The position numbers and the translations under genes are program-made. The notes below the pieces were generated by a model. It did not search any database, was not told where the DNA came from, and saw nothing but the letters and a program-made list of their open reading frames with translations. Below, one piece after another: positions 8,683 through 16,798 of a stretch of DNA of 64,000 nt; position 1 is the first letter of the stretch, and every line of letters starts with the position of its first letter. The DNA comes from Bog-756 sp963699055. GTDB taxonomy: Bacteria > Actinomycetota > Acidimicrobiia > Acidimicrobiales > RAAP-2. The DNA lies in NCBI GenBank assembly GCA_963699055.1, contig CAVOTA010000003.1, positions 62,001-126,000 of the forward strand. Direction: 5' to 3'.

Positions 8683-10902
8683 TCAGCCGAAGGAGTCGAT
8701 GGCTGCGTTGAACGTGGTCGACGGGCGCATGACGGCCACGGCCAGGGACTCGTCGGGCAGGTAGTACCCGCCGATGTCGGCCGGGGCTCCCTGGACGGCG
8801 AGCAGCTCGCCGACGACGGCTTCCTCCTGCTCGCCGAGCCGAGCCGCCAGCCCGGCGAAGTCGGCGGCCAGTCCGGGGTCGTCGCCCTGGGCGGCGAGCT
8901 CCCTCGCCCAGTAGAGGGCGAGGTAGAAGTGGCTGCCGCGGTTGTCGAGCCCGCCCAGCTTCCGGCTCGGCGACCGGTCCTCGTCCAACAGGCGCTCGGT
9001 CGCCCGGTCCAGGGTGTCGGCCAGGACCTGGGCCCGGGCGTTGCCCGTGTGCCGGGCCACGTGCTCGAAGCTGACGGCGAGGGCCAGGAACTCGCCCAGG
9101 CTGTCCCACCGCAGGTAGTTCTCGGCCAGCAGCTGCTGGACGTGCTTGGGGGCCGAGCCGCCCGCACCCGTCTCGAACAGGCCGCCGCCGTTGATCAGGG
9201 GGACGACGGAGAGCATCTTGGCGCTCGTCCCGAGCTCGAGGATGGGGAAGAGATCGGTCAGGTAGTCGCGCAGCACGTTGCCCGTCACCGAGATGGTGTT
9301 CTCCCCCCGGCGGATGCGCTCGAGCGAGAGGGCGGTGGCCGCCTCGGGCGCCAGCACCTCGATGCGCAGCCCGCTGGTGTCGTGGTCGGCCAGGTAGGTG
9401 CGCACCTTGGCGATGACGTTGGCGTCGTGGGCCCGTCCCTCGTCGAGCCAGAACACCGCCGGGTCGCCGGTCGCCCGGGCGCGGGTGACGGCCAGCTTGA
9501 CCCAGTCCCGGATGGGGATGTCCTTGGTCTGGCACATCCGGAAGATGTCGCCGGCGGCGACGGGGACCTCGAAGACGGCCCGGCCGGCGTCGTCGGTCAC
9601 CCGAACCGTGCCGTCGACCGGGATCTCGAAGGTCTTGTCGTGGCTGCCGTACTCCTCGGCGGCCTGGGCCATCAGGCCGACGTTCGGGACCGAGCCCATG
9701 GTGGCGGGATCGAAGGCCCCGTGGGCGCGGCAGTCGTCGATGACCACCTGGTAGACACCGGCGTAGCTGGCGTCCGGGATGACGGCGAGGGTGTCGGCCT
9801 CCTCGCCGTCGGGGCCCCACATGTGGCCCGACGTCCGGATCATGGCCGGCATGGAGGCGTCCACGATGACGTCGCTCGGCACGTGCAGGTTGGTGATCCC
9901 CCGCTCGGAGTCGACCATGGCCAGGGCGGGTCCGGCCGCCAGCTCGGCCTCGAACGAGGACCGGACGGCGTCGCCCCCGGGCAGGCCGTCCAGTCCGTCG
10001 AGGATCGACCCCCAGCCGTCGTTGGGACTCAGGCCGGCGGCGTCCAGCACGTCGCCGTAGGCGGCGAACGTGGCCGGAAAGAAGGCGCGCACCACGTGGC
10101 CGAAGATGACCGGGTCGGACACCTTCATCATGGTGGCCTTGAGGTGGACCGAGAACAGCACCCCGTCGGCCTTCGCCCGGGCGATCTGCCGGTCGAGGAA
10201 GGCGTGCAGGTCGGCCACCCGCAGCACGGCGGCATCGACCACCTCGCCTTCCAGGACGGGGATCGGTGCCCGCAACGGCGTCGTGGCTCCGTCGGCGGCC
10301 ACCAGGTCGACGCGCAGCGAGCCGTCGGACGCCATGACGGCCGACTGCTCGGTCGACCGGAAGTCGCCGCCGTCCATGTGGGCGACGTTGGTCCTCGAGT
10401 CCGGTGACCACGCCCCCATGCGGTGGGGGTGGGACCGTGCGTAGTTCTTGACCGACGCAGGGGCCCGACGGTCGGAGTTCCCCTGACGCAGGACCGGGTT
10501 GACGGCGCTGCCGAGCACGGTCCGGTAGCGGACGAGCGTGGCCCGCTCGTCGTCGGTGGCGGGATCCTCGGGATAGTCGGGTACGGCGTACCCCTTGGCC
10601 TGCAGCTCGGCGACGGCCGCCTTCAGCTGCGGCACCGAGGCCGACACGTTGGGCAGCTTGATGATGTTCGCCTCGGGGGTGAGGACGTCACGGCCCAGCT
10701 CTCCCAAGTCGTCGGCGGTCCGCTGCCCCTCGGCGAGGTACTCGGGGAAGGTGGCCAGGATCCGCCCGGCCAGCGAGATGTCCCGGGTCACGACGTCGAC
10801 GCCGGCCCGGGCGGCGTAGGCCTGCACCACCGGGAGGAGGGAGTACGTGGCCAGGGCGGGTGCCTCGTCCGTGTGCGTGTAGATGATGGTCGGTTCGGTC
10901 AC
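8683..10902 (-). CDS. icd: NADP-dependent isocitrate dehydrogenase, monomeric type
   Basis: Oxidatively decarboxylates isocitrate to 2-oxoglutarate with NADP+ in the TCA cycle. The 739-residue length and N terminus (VTEPTIIYTHTDEAPALATY) are those of the large monomeric class. Family stretches such as NAVLRQGNSDRRAP-like NPVLRQGNSDRRAP and SHPHRMGAW are intact. The GTG start at 10902 has GGAG about 6 nt upstream. It is transcribed away from the MntP-like gene and ends 77 bp before the esterase start. With sdh, sucCD and mdh it covers much of the oxidative TCA cycle. Confidence 0.95.
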   Translation of the reverse strand: MTEPTIIYTHTDEAPALATYSLLPVVQAYAARAGVDVVTRDISLAGRILATFPEYLAEGQRTADDLGELGRDVLTPEANIIKLPNVSASVPQLKAAVAELQAKGYAVPDYPEDPATDDERATLVRYRTVLGSAVNPVLRQGNSDRRAPASVKNYARSHPHRMGAWSPDSRTNVAHMDGGDFRSTEQSAVMASDGSLRVDLVAADGATTPLRAPIPVLEGEVVDAAVLRVADLHAFLDRQIARAKADGVLFSVHLKATMMKVSDPVIFGHVVRAFFPATFAAYGDVLDAAGLSPNDGWGSILDGLDGLPGGDAVRSSFEAELAAGPALAMVDSERGITNLHVPSDVIVDASMPAMIRTSGHMWGPDGEEADTLAVIPDASYAGVYQVVIDDCRAHGAFDPATMGSVPNVGLMAQAAEEYGSHDKTFEIPVDGTVRVTDDAGRAVFEVPVAAGDIFRMCQTKDIPIRDWVKLAVTRARATGDPAVFWLDEGRAHDANVIAKVRTYLADHDTSGLRIEVLAPEAATALSLERIRRGENTISVTGNVLRDYLTDLFPILELGTSAKMLSVVPLINGGGLFETGAGGSAPKHVQQLLAENYLRWDSLGEFLALAVSFEHVARHTGNARAQVLADTLDRATERLLDEDRSPSRKLGGLDNRGSHFYLALYWARELAAQGDDPGLAADFAGLAARLGEQEEAVVGELLAVQGAPADIGGYYLPDESLAVAVMRPSTTFNAAIDSFG

Positions 10903-10996
10903 GCGTGCTCCGTCGTCGGTCGTCCGGTGGTCGCCCAACGATAGACGGGCCGTCGGGGGGTCCCCGGAGGCCCTCCCCCGTCCCGCCTGCGACACT

Positions 10997-11548
10997 GTGG
11001 CGGTGCTCGCCCTCGTCCTCGCCGCCGTCTCGGTCGGGCTGTCCAACGGTGCCGCCGCCGTCGCCATCGGGGTGTCGGGCGTGGACGCACGACGGCGTAC
11101 CGAGGTGGCCGTGGTGTTCGGCATCTTCGAGGTCGGGATGCCGGTGGTCGGGCTGGTCCTCGGCCACAACCTGGCCGACTCGCTGGGCGGGGCGGCCCGG
11201 TGGCTGGGGGGCGGGCTCCTGGCGCTGGCCGGCCTCTACGGGCTGGTGACCGGCCTGCGCCGGGCCCGGGGCGGTTCCCACGTCCCCGACGGCATGTCGC
11301 GTGGGCGGCTGGTCCTGACCGGGGTGGCCCTCAGCATCGACAACCTGGTGGTCGGCTTCGCCCTCGGGGCCTACCACGTGTCCGTGGTGGTGGCCGCCCT
11401 GGTCATCGGCCTGGTGAGTGTCGGTCTGTCGCTGGTAGGACTGGAGCTCGGCGCCCGGCTCGGCGCCGGCACCGGCGACCGGGCCGAGGTGATCGGGTCG
11501 GTCGTCCTGATGGCGGTGGGCGTGGCCATCGCCTTCGGCCTCCTCTGA
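10997..11548 (+). CDS. mntP: MntP-like manganese efflux pump / small polytopic membrane protein
   Basis: A 183-residue membrane protein with six predicted helices in two related halves. The half-repeats are visible as LSNGAAAVAIG near the start and LSIDNLVVGFALG in the second half; both carry polar residues inside helices, as in MntP (DUF204) manganese exporters, where conserved acidic residues bind the metal. The first half has Asn where MntP usually has Asp, so specificity may differ. The GTG at 10997 gives the expected length; a second GTG two codons later is possible. It is divergent from icd, with 94 bp between. Confidence 0.7.
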   Translation: MAVLALVLAAVSVGLSNGAAAVAIGVSGVDARRRTEVAVVFGIFEVGMPVVGLVLGHNLADSLGGAARWLGGGLLALAGLYGLVTGLRRARGGSHVPDGMSRGRLVLTGVALSIDNLVVGFALGAYHVSVVVAALVIGLVSVGLSLVGLELGARLGAGTGDRAEVIGSVVLMAVGVAIAFGLL

Positions 11549-11602
11549 CCCGCGACGGTCCCCGGGGACCATCCGTCGGGGACGGCCTCCGCCGGAGCCG
11601 GC

Positions 11603-11914
11603 TCAGCCTCCGATGGCCGGTCCGTGGCTGCCCACCACGGTGGCGGTGGCCGGGAACGGGCCCTCCTCCAGGCGTCCGGCGAGGCCGGACTGGAAGGCGG
11701 CGAACGCCGGCGAGGCCAGCAGGGGGTTGACCTCGTCGTCGTCGAGGACGGCGACGTGCAGGAAGCTGACGCCGTCGTCGAGCCGGAACGCGGTGTAGCG
11801 GATCCCGGAGGTGCCCTGTGCGGCGAGCTCGGCGAACACGTCGGCGACCAGGCGGGCGTTGTCGTCGGCACATTCGGGCCTCGTCCGGTAGCGGATGACC
11901 CGGGTCACCGTCAT
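11603..11914 (-). CDS. Small hypothetical protein, possible dimeric alpha/beta-barrel
   Basis: A 103-residue protein starting MTVTRVIRYRTRPECADDNARL. The pattern of a short strand, long helix and strands containing FLHVAVLDDDEVNPL resembles the dimeric ferredoxin-like barrel of antibiotic-biosynthesis monooxygenases, but I cannot assign it firmly. It is the last gene of a four-gene unit; its ATG overlaps the preceding stop (ATGA), so it is translated with its neighbours under the ArsR regulator. Confidence 0.75.
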   Translation of the reverse strand: MTVTRVIRYRTRPECADDNARLVADVFAELAAQGTSGIRYTAFRLDDGVSFLHVAVLDDDEVNPLLASPAFAAFQSGLAGRLEEGPFPATATVVGSHGPAIGG

Positions 11915-12315
11915 CCGATCGCCCGCATGGTGTTGTTGCGCGGCTCGTGGGTCACCTCGGCCAGACCGAGCGCCTCGAGCAGGGGCGGGAGGTACATGCC
12001 GAACCGGCCGCGGTAGCCCTTCCGCTGCCCGTACCAGCCGCCGACCGGGTTGTCCGGCGACCGGCCCCAGGCCTCGACCGTGCCGTCCACCGGCTCCTTC
12101 TTCTCGTCGGCGGCGCCGAGCGCCACCCACCCCCCCTGCTCCACCAGCCAGGCGTGGAGATCGTCCACCGCCCGCCACAGGTAGACGAGTTTCGTCGAGC
12201 CAACCCGGCACACCAGCTGCTCGGGGTCGGCGGCGGCGTCCCGGTACATCTCGTAGGACGAGCTGCCCGGCGGCGTGGTCAGCTTCCAGGGGTCGTCCCG
12301 GGTGCCGGTGGTCAT
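11911..12315 (-). CDS. Conserved hypothetical protein in ArsR operon
   Basis: A 134-residue soluble protein beginning MTTGTRDDPWKLTTPPGSSS, with tryptophan-rich segments (VYLWRAVDDLHAWL, GRSPDNPVGGWYG). I do not recognise a catalytic motif. Both ends overlap neighbouring genes by 4 bp, between an AHSA1-type protein and a small barrel-like protein, so it acts in the same ArsR-controlled response. Confidence 0.75.
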   Translation of the reverse strand: MTTGTRDDPWKLTTPPGSSSYEMYRDAAADPEQLVCRVGSTKLVYLWRAVDDLHAWLVEQGGWVALGAADEKKEPVDGTVEAWGRSPDNPVGGWYGQRKGYRGRFGMYLPPLLEALGLAEVTHEPRNNTMRAIG

Positions 12316-12779
12316 GGCGGGTCCTCCTCGGTGGTGGGTCGGTCGGTTGCTGCGGAGACGAAGTGGGGGACGAGTCCCTGCCAGCCCTGTTCGTTGCGGC
12401 CACGCCAGACGGCGCCGTCGGCGCCGAGGCGCTCCCAGCCGGAGTGTTCGATCTCCACCCGGGTGCCCCCGTCGCCCCGGGGGGCGAAGCGGACCGTCAC
12501 GTCGGTGGCGTCGGCGCGGTCCCGGCGGAGGTGCCAGAGGTAGGCGAGCCGGTGGGGTGGCTCCCACGCCGTGACCTCACCCCAGTCGTACTCGTCCCCC
12601 TCGGGGGTGTGCTCGAAGATCCGTCCCCCGACGCCGGGCTCGAGCACCACGGTGCAGTCGTCCCGTCCGGTGACGGTGTGGTCGGCGGGCCACCACGTGT
12701 CGATCCGCTGCGTCCACAGGTCGAATGCCTGACCGGGAGGGCAGGCCACCTCGAAGGCGACGGTCAGCGGATCGGTCAC
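12312..12779 (-). CDS. SRPBCC / AHSA1-type protein
   Basis: A 155-residue START-like (SRPBCC) protein of the AHSA1 group, starting VTDPLTVAFEVACPPGQAFD with the strand-helix opening of the fold and containing WWPADHTVTG and VEIEHSGWERLG. Such proteins bind hydrophobic ligands. AHSA1-type genes are very often paired with an ArsR repressor, exactly as here: its GTG overlaps the ArsR stop (GTGA). Confidence 0.87.
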   Translation of the reverse strand: MTDPLTVAFEVACPPGQAFDLWTQRIDTWWPADHTVTGRDDCTVVLEPGVGGRIFEHTPEGDEYDWGEVTAWEPPHRLAYLWHLRRDRADATDVTVRFAPRGDGGTRVEIEHSGWERLGADGAVWRGRNEQGWQGLVPHFVSAATDRPTTEEDPP

Positions 12780-13123
12780 CGGCCGTCCCCCGGGCCCGTG
12801 TTGTCGGCCAGCAGGCGGAAGCGGGCGGCGGCCTCGCCCCACACCCGTTCGAGGTAGGTCTGGACGGCCTCCAGTCCCTGCTCGTGGAGGTGGTAGATCC
12901 GGCGCGTGCCCTCGGCCCGCTCGGTCACGAGCCCGGCGCGCCGGAGGAGGCCCAGGTGGCGGGAGACGGCCGGCCGGCTGATCGGCATCGAGTCGGCCAG
13001 TTCGCCGACGGCCTTGTCCCCCTCCCCCAGGAGGCGGAGGAGCTCGCGCCGGTTCGGGTCGCCGAGGGCCTCGAACGGGTCGCCGTCGGGCAGCGGGGCG
13101 GAGGCGGGCACCCGCTCACCCAC
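12776..13123 (-). CDS. ArsR-family transcriptional repressor
   Basis: A 115-residue winged-helix regulator. The recognition region reads ISRPAVSRHLGLLRRAGLV, preceded by FEALGDPNRRELLRLL and followed by the wing (ERAEGTRRIYHL). It lacks the Cys-rich ELCVCD metal site, so it is probably not a metal sensor. It is first in a four-gene overlapping operon with AHSA1-type and two hypothetical proteins. The start is a GTG at 13123, the first start codon after an upstream in-frame stop. The nested inverted repeats at 13194-13228 are its likely operator. Confidence 0.88.
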   Translation of the reverse strand: MGERVPASAPLPDGDPFEALGDPNRRELLRLLGEGDKAVGELADSMPISRPAVSRHLGLLRRAGLVTERAEGTRRIYHLHEQGLEAVQTYLERVWGEAAARFRLLADNTGPGDGR

Positions 13124-13193
13124 CGCGCTCGTCCCGGACCCGCCGTCCGCCTGCCGTCGCTCCCGTCACCGTGACCACCGGCTCCTCCCCATG

Positions 13194-13228
13194 TGTAACC
13201 GTGCGGTTACCGTAACGCATGGGTTACA
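13194..13228. promoter_or_regulatory. Nested inverted repeats, candidate ArsR operator
   Basis: Within 35 bp there are two inverted repeats: GTAACCG-TG-CGGTTAC (13195-13210) and GTAAC-GCATGG-GTTAC (13212-13227). The outer arms TGTAACC and GGTTACA also pair. It is AT-richer than its surroundings and sits about 70 bp upstream of the arsR start, with no other gene for it to serve. This is the spacing and symmetry expected for a dimeric winged-helix repressor binding two adjacent sites. Confidence 0.65.
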
Positions 13229-13306
13229 GAGAGGCAAGACGGAGCGGGTCGGACGTCGGGACGGGGGCGGTCCGGCGGCGACGCCCGCCACCCCGGCGTC
13301 CGCGGC

Positions 13307-15061
13307 TCAGCCGCAGCAGCGGGGGTGGGCCTGCTCGACGAGGTCCCGGTGGGGATCGGGGTCGAGGGTGTCGACTCCGGCGTCGAAGGCGTCGAGGTCG
13401 ACGCGGTGTCCGCCCACCCACGTGCCGAGGACCGAGACCTGCGAGGCCAGACGGGCGGGGTCGACCGTGTACGGATCGACCGACAGCTCGACGAGGTCGG
13501 CGAGCTTGCCGGCCTCGAGCGAACCGAGCCGGTCGTCGGCGAACAGCTGGCGCGCCCCGTTGACGGTGACGGCGCGGAGCGCCTGGTCCAGGGTGATCCG
13601 TTGGTTCGGACCGTGGACCGTTCCCGAGCAGGTGGTCCGGGTCACCATGGACTGGATGTTGAGCAGGACGTCGGGCGGGCTGACGGCGCCGTCGTTGTGG
13701 AACGAGACCTCGAGCCCGGCGGCGAAGGCGTCACCCACGGCCTGCCACTGCGACCCGATCTCGGACGGGAACATGGTGCCGTCGAGCAGGTCGCCCCAGT
13801 AGATGAACTGGAAGGGGCCCATCGACGCCTCCACTCCGAGCGCCGCAGCCCGCTCGAACTGCTCCCGGCGGCAGGCGCCCAGGTGCTCGACCCGCCACCG
13901 GTGGTCGGTGCCGAGCAGACCGTGCCTGGTCAGGCCGCGCTGGTACACGTCGAGCACGACGTCGAAGGCGGCGTCGCCGTTGCAGTGGAACGACAGCTGC
14001 CAGCCCTGCGGGGCGTGGAGGTCGACCACGGCGTCGAGCTCCTCGGGCGTGTAGTTCATGGCCGAGGTGCCGGCCGGGCCCAGCGGGATCTCGGCCGTGC
14101 GGACCGTGTCGGTGTCGAGGTAGGGGAACGACAGTCCGGCGTTGCCGATCCACGGTGAGCCGTCCGCCCACAGCTTGACCCCCTGCTTGCGCAGCCGGTC
14201 CGGCGCGGGCGACTCGAGCGGCTCGCCGGCGTGGTCCGAGGTGGACACGTGGTACAGCGAGACCCGCAGCGGACAGTCGGGCAGCGACGCCAGGGCCTGG
14301 TAGGCCGGCAGGAACGGGAGGTCGTAGGTCATGTCCGAGGTCGAGGTGATCCCGAACGACGCCATGTAGCGGTACCACTCGGCCGCCGAGTGCAGGGGAC
14401 GGGTGACCACCCTCCCCATGACGGGGGCGGCCACGGCCATGACCGCGGGCAGCTCGTACGCTCGACCGTCGAGCCGGCCGTCCCCCGTCCGGCCGTAGGA
14501 CCCGCCCGTGGGGTCCTCGGGCGGCGTCGTGTCCCATCCCTGGAGGGCGAGGGTGGCGGTGTTGACGTAGGCGAGGTGGCCCGAATTGTCGGCGACGACG
14601 ACCGGGCGGGAGGGGAAGAAGCCGTCGAGCATCTCGGCCGTCGGGGCCGGTGCCCCCTGCAGCAGGCGGTCGAGGCCGTTGAACATCAGGGCCTGTCCGG
14701 CCGGGCGCTCGGCGTCGAGCCTGCGGAACAGGGCCACGACGTCGTCCCACGTCGGGAAGCCGACGTAGGGGGCGATCCAGATGGACGGCTCCTGGGTGAC
14801 GATGCCCGACACCACCGGGTGGCTGTGGGGCTCCACGAACCCGGGCAGGAGCACGGTGTCGCCCAGGTCGCGCACCTCGGCGCCCGGCGCCGCCGCCAGG
14901 CACGTCTCGAGCGACCCCACGGCGGCGATGACCCCGGTCGTGGTGTCGAAGGCGATGGCCGACGCCCGGGGGGCCGCCGGATCCAAGGTGATGACGGTGG
15001 ACGCGGTGAGGATGACCGGCGCCGACCCCACCGGACCGTCGGACGTTGCTGCACTGGTCAC
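13307..15061 (-). CDS. Amidohydrolase family protein (Amidohydro_3)
   Basis: A 584-residue metal-dependent hydrolase of the long Amidohydro_3 type (NfdA-like). The first metal motif is VEPHSHPVVSG (HxH, about residues 76-80). Later ligands are visible in LSFHCNGDAAFD and RVEHLGACRREQ, and the catalytic Asp region in VSFHNDGAVSPPD. The composite beta-sandwich is made by the N terminus (VILTASTVITLD) and by the C-terminal LGSLEAGKLADLVEL. The GTG at 15061 is used because GGGAG precedes it; a TAGCCT box about 50 nt upstream may be its -10. Substrate unknown; relatives hydrolyse N-substituted formamides or exocyclic amides. Confidence 0.88.
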   Translation of the reverse strand: MTSAATSDGPVGSAPVILTASTVITLDPAAPRASAIAFDTTTGVIAAVGSLETCLAAAPGAEVRDLGDTVLLPGFVEPHSHPVVSGIVTQEPSIWIAPYVGFPTWDDVVALFRRLDAERPAGQALMFNGLDRLLQGAPAPTAEMLDGFFPSRPVVVADNSGHLAYVNTATLALQGWDTTPPEDPTGGSYGRTGDGRLDGRAYELPAVMAVAAPVMGRVVTRPLHSAAEWYRYMASFGITSTSDMTYDLPFLPAYQALASLPDCPLRVSLYHVSTSDHAGEPLESPAPDRLRKQGVKLWADGSPWIGNAGLSFPYLDTDTVRTAEIPLGPAGTSAMNYTPEELDAVVDLHAPQGWQLSFHCNGDAAFDVVLDVYQRGLTRHGLLGTDHRWRVEHLGACRREQFERAAALGVEASMGPFQFIYWGDLLDGTMFPSEIGSQWQAVGDAFAAGLEVSFHNDGAVSPPDVLLNIQSMVTRTTCSGTVHGPNQRITLDQALRAVTVNGARQLFADDRLGSLEAGKLADLVELSVDPYTVDPARLASQVSVLGTWVGGHRVDLDAFDAGVDTLDPDPHRDLVEQAHPRCCG

Positions 15062-15165
15062 GGCCGCTCCCTTGCCGGTGCCCGCCGTCGGGTACCCGCG
15101 CGCTACGCGTCGTAGGCTACCGACGGGGCGGGGCGGGGCGGACGACCCTCGCCCGCCGGACCGGG

Positions 15166-15711
15166 TCAGCGGCCCCCGTCGACCTCGCCGTGCTCCCAGA
15201 ACCCGGTCCAGGTGGGCCACGCCGCCGGCAGGGTGCCCAGGCCGTCGTGGTGCACGGGCCAGTCGGCCGGCGCCAGACCCAGCGGGTTCCGTCCCACCTC
15301 GGCCCCGTAGAAGAGCCGGTGCACCCGCCGCACGAAGCGCCACGACCCGTCGACCCGTCGGTACCGGTCGTCGTACACGATGGCCTGGTGGATCCAGCGG
15401 TCCCCGTCCTGGATCTCGCCCTTGCAGTAGACGACCCCGGTGGCACGGTCGGCGTCGACCAGGTCGATCACGTGCGTTCCGACGTTGAGGACCGAGACGC
15501 CGATGCTCCGCAGCGAGGCGTCGAACGAGGCCCGCAGCGCCTCGTGCCCGGAACCCCCGTCCCCCATCCGGACGTCGGGGACGAAGAGGGCGACCAGCGC
15601 GTCGAGGTCGCGGGCATCGACGGCCACGGCGTAGCGGGCCGCCAGCTGGCGGATGGCCTCGTGCGCCTCCAACCGGTCGATCCGGGCACCGGGATCCGCC
15701 CCGCCGCTCAC
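15166..15711 (-). CDS. NTF2-like / SnoaL-like domain protein
   Basis: A 181-residue protein with the cone-shaped alpha+beta fold of SnoaL-like proteins (helix EAHEAIRQLAARYAVAVDARD, then DALVALFVPDVRMGD and the strand pair GVVYCKGEIQDG, DGSWRFVRRVHR). Proteins of this type include dehydratases and ketosteroid-isomerase-like enzymes, often in lipid or aromatic degradation. The catalytic set cannot be verified by eye. The GTG start overlaps the stop of a 46-residue upstream gene (GTGA). Confidence 0.82.
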   Translation of the reverse strand: MSGGADPGARIDRLEAHEAIRQLAARYAVAVDARDLDALVALFVPDVRMGDGGSGHEALRASFDASLRSIGVSVLNVGTHVIDLVDADRATGVVYCKGEIQDGDRWIHQAIVYDDRYRRVDGSWRFVRRVHRLFYGAEVGRNPLGLAPADWPVHHDGLGTLPAAWPTWTGFWEHGEVDGGR

Positions 15712-15848
15712 GGTTTCCTCGCCCCGTCGTAGGCCACTGCCGGCCGCACCACGTCGTCCGCCACCCACCCGGCCACGGTGGCGTCGTCCGCCTCGAGATG
15801 GGCGTGCCGTCCGTCGAGGAGGTTCCGCCACCGTCCCCTGGATGCCAT
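15708..15848 (-). CDS. Small hypothetical protein (46 residues), coupled to NTF2-like gene
   Basis: Starts MASRGRWRNLLDGRHAHLEA and has no recognised domain. Two things support it as a real gene: a TACGCT box ends 7 nt before its ATG (the leaderless pattern of this genome), and its stop overlaps the start of the NTF2-like gene as GTGA. It could be a genuine small protein or a leader peptide that couples translation of the next gene. Confidence 0.5.
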   Translation of the reverse strand: MASRGRWRNLLDGRHAHLEADDATVAGWVADDVVRPAVAYDGARKP

Positions 15849-15855
15849 GAGGTGG

Positions 15856-15861
15856 AGCGTA
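15856..15861 (-). promoter_or_regulatory. -10 box (TACGCT) of small-protein/NTF2-like operon
   Basis: TACGCT ends 7 nt before the ATG at 15848 and is the only visible promoter candidate for the two-gene unit. Confidence 0.4.
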
Positions 15862-16026
15862 CCGAGTCGGGACCGGTCGGACCGCCGACCCGACGGGCCC
15901 ACGGACGTCACGACACGATCCGAGGTCGGGCACGGGTCACCGCGGATCGGCGGAGACCAGGCCGGCGGTGCCGATCCCGGGCCGCGAAGGCGCGAACCAG
16001 GCGCGAACTGGCCTCGGACAGCACGA

Positions 16027-16048
16027 AAGCCCACCAGATGGTGGGCTT
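16027..16048 (-). terminator. Stem-loop, probable original terminator of the initiator tRNA gene
   Basis: A 9-bp stem (AAGCCCACC paired with GGTGGGCTT) around the loop AGAT, followed on the minus strand by TTCGTGC. It lies 22 bp beyond the displaced tRNA 3' fragment (16071-16116). Before the island inserted, it would have stood just downstream of the intact tRNA gene, so it is best read as the ancestral tRNA terminator, now 5.4 kb away. Confidence 0.55.
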
Positions 16049-16070
16049 CCGTCTCCCGGTTTCCCGGAAT

Positions 16071-16116
16071 TTGGTGGCGGGGGCAGGATTTGAACCTGCG
16101 ACCTTCGGGTTATGAG
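16071..16116 (-). repeat. attL: 46-bp duplicated 3' half of initiator tRNA-Met
   Basis: This 46-bp stretch is identical to 21450-21495. It covers the tRNA from the 5' edge of the anticodon loop through the T arm to the CCA end, plus one base. The remaining 5' half of the tRNA is absent here: the next bases (ACCGTT) do not match. It is therefore a tRNA fragment left at the distal end of an integrated element, not a second tRNA gene. Confidence 0.9.
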
Positions 16117-16271
16117 ACCGTTCTGAGCCGTCCACCGGCTCCGGACCCCTCCTCCATGGTCCTCCCGATTCACCCGGTGACCAGGGCCGTCGCACGATTC
16201 GCCGCAGCGACCAGGATGTCGTCAACGGCGCTTCCGGAGCCAAAAGTAGGGATTTTGTGGGGCTTCCCTAC

Positions 16272-16282
16272 ACCTTCGGGTT
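16272..16282. repeat. Extra att-core-like copy (ACCTTCGGGTT)
   Basis: The 11-bp sequence found in the anticodon-arm part of attL and attR recurs here, 155 bp inside attL, with unrelated flanks. It may be a scar of another integration in the same tRNA or a secondary recombinase site. Confidence 0.4.
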
Positions 16283-16318
16283 ACGTGCGGGTCGCGGTTT
16301 TCGTGTCGCCGGACATCG

Positions 16319-16329
16319 ACCTTCGGGTT
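16319..16329. repeat. Extra att-core-like copy (ACCTTCGGGTT)
   Basis: A further copy, 36 bp after the previous one. Here the match to the tRNA extends one base further (GACCTTCGGGTT) before diverging. Confidence 0.4.
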
Positions 16330-16508
16330 GCACTCAGCGCTGCTGTTGGTGCTGATCGCGCCTCCAGCGCGGTGCTCCTCTCCACGGTGCCACCCGTGTC
16401 CGGATGGAGCGGCAAGGCCAACAGCAAGACCCGTTCCAGGTGCCTGGCCGCCCGTCCACGGGATGGCTCGTCGGGAAGCGTCGCATCCGCTTCCTGGAGG
16501 GCTCTCCG

Positions 16509-16703
16509 ATGGCACCACGCACCACCCGCTCGAACGCACCCCGGAATCTCGTCACCCGGCGTCTCCTCATCACGCTCGCCCGGCACGTCGTCCTGGCAGT
16601 CGTGAGCGAGGCCCTCCTCACCCTCCTTGGGATTTCCCCATGGCTCCGGATCGCCGTCGAGGTCGCCACTCTGGCGATCGCTTGGAAACGAAGGGCCTCG
16701 TGA
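16509..16703 (+). CDS. Small putative membrane protein on the island
   Basis: A 64-residue protein, MAPRTTRSNAPRNLVTRRLL at the start, with one or two hydrophobic segments (ITLARHVVLAVVSEALLTLL and LRIAVEVATLAIAW) and a basic end (KRRAS). The ATG at 16509 is preceded by GGAGGG 8 nt upstream. No family is recognised. It lies alone at the left end of the island. Confidence 0.4.
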   Translation: MAPRTTRSNAPRNLVTRRLLITLARHVVLAVVSEALLTLLGISPWLRIAVEVATLAIAWKRRAS

Positions 16704-16786
16704 GATGGACGGGCGGCGCACCGCCCGCGACCGGGCTCCGAAAGCGCACGTGGAGCACCTTTCGCCCAGGTCAGACGACCCTGCCG

Positions 16787-16792
16787 TAGCAT
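16787..16792 (+). promoter_or_regulatory. -10 box (TAGCAT) before the hsdM remnant
   Basis: TAGCAT ends 6 nt before the ATG at 16799, so the ancestral hsdM gene probably had a leaderless promoter that still survives. Confidence 0.4.
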
Positions 16793-16798
16793 CTGCGC

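Larger units (their letters stand above)
16117..16508. other. Left end of island, no convincing gene
   Basis: About 390 bp without a supported coding region. It contains two extra copies of the 11-bp tRNA-derived sequence ACCTTCGGGTT (16272-16282 and 16319-16329) and an AT-rich patch (AAAAGTAGGGATTTTG, from 16243). Overlapping open frames on both strands have no recognisable protein character. Confidence 0.5.

Noticed and set aside
7499..10411. A 970-codon open frame joining the esterase to sequence under icd
   Set aside because: Only the last 368 codons from 8605 match the esterase family, and a ribosome site precedes that ATG. The upstream part is a shadow of icd.
16071..16130. A second tRNA-Met gene
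   Set aside because: Only the 3' 46 bp match; the D arm, acceptor 5' strand and the 5' side of the anticodon stem are missing, so it is an att fragment.
16281..16721. A minus-strand 146-codon frame at the left end of the island
   Set aside because: It has no start signal, no domain and a biased composition; it overlaps the better-supported small membrane gene on the plus strand.
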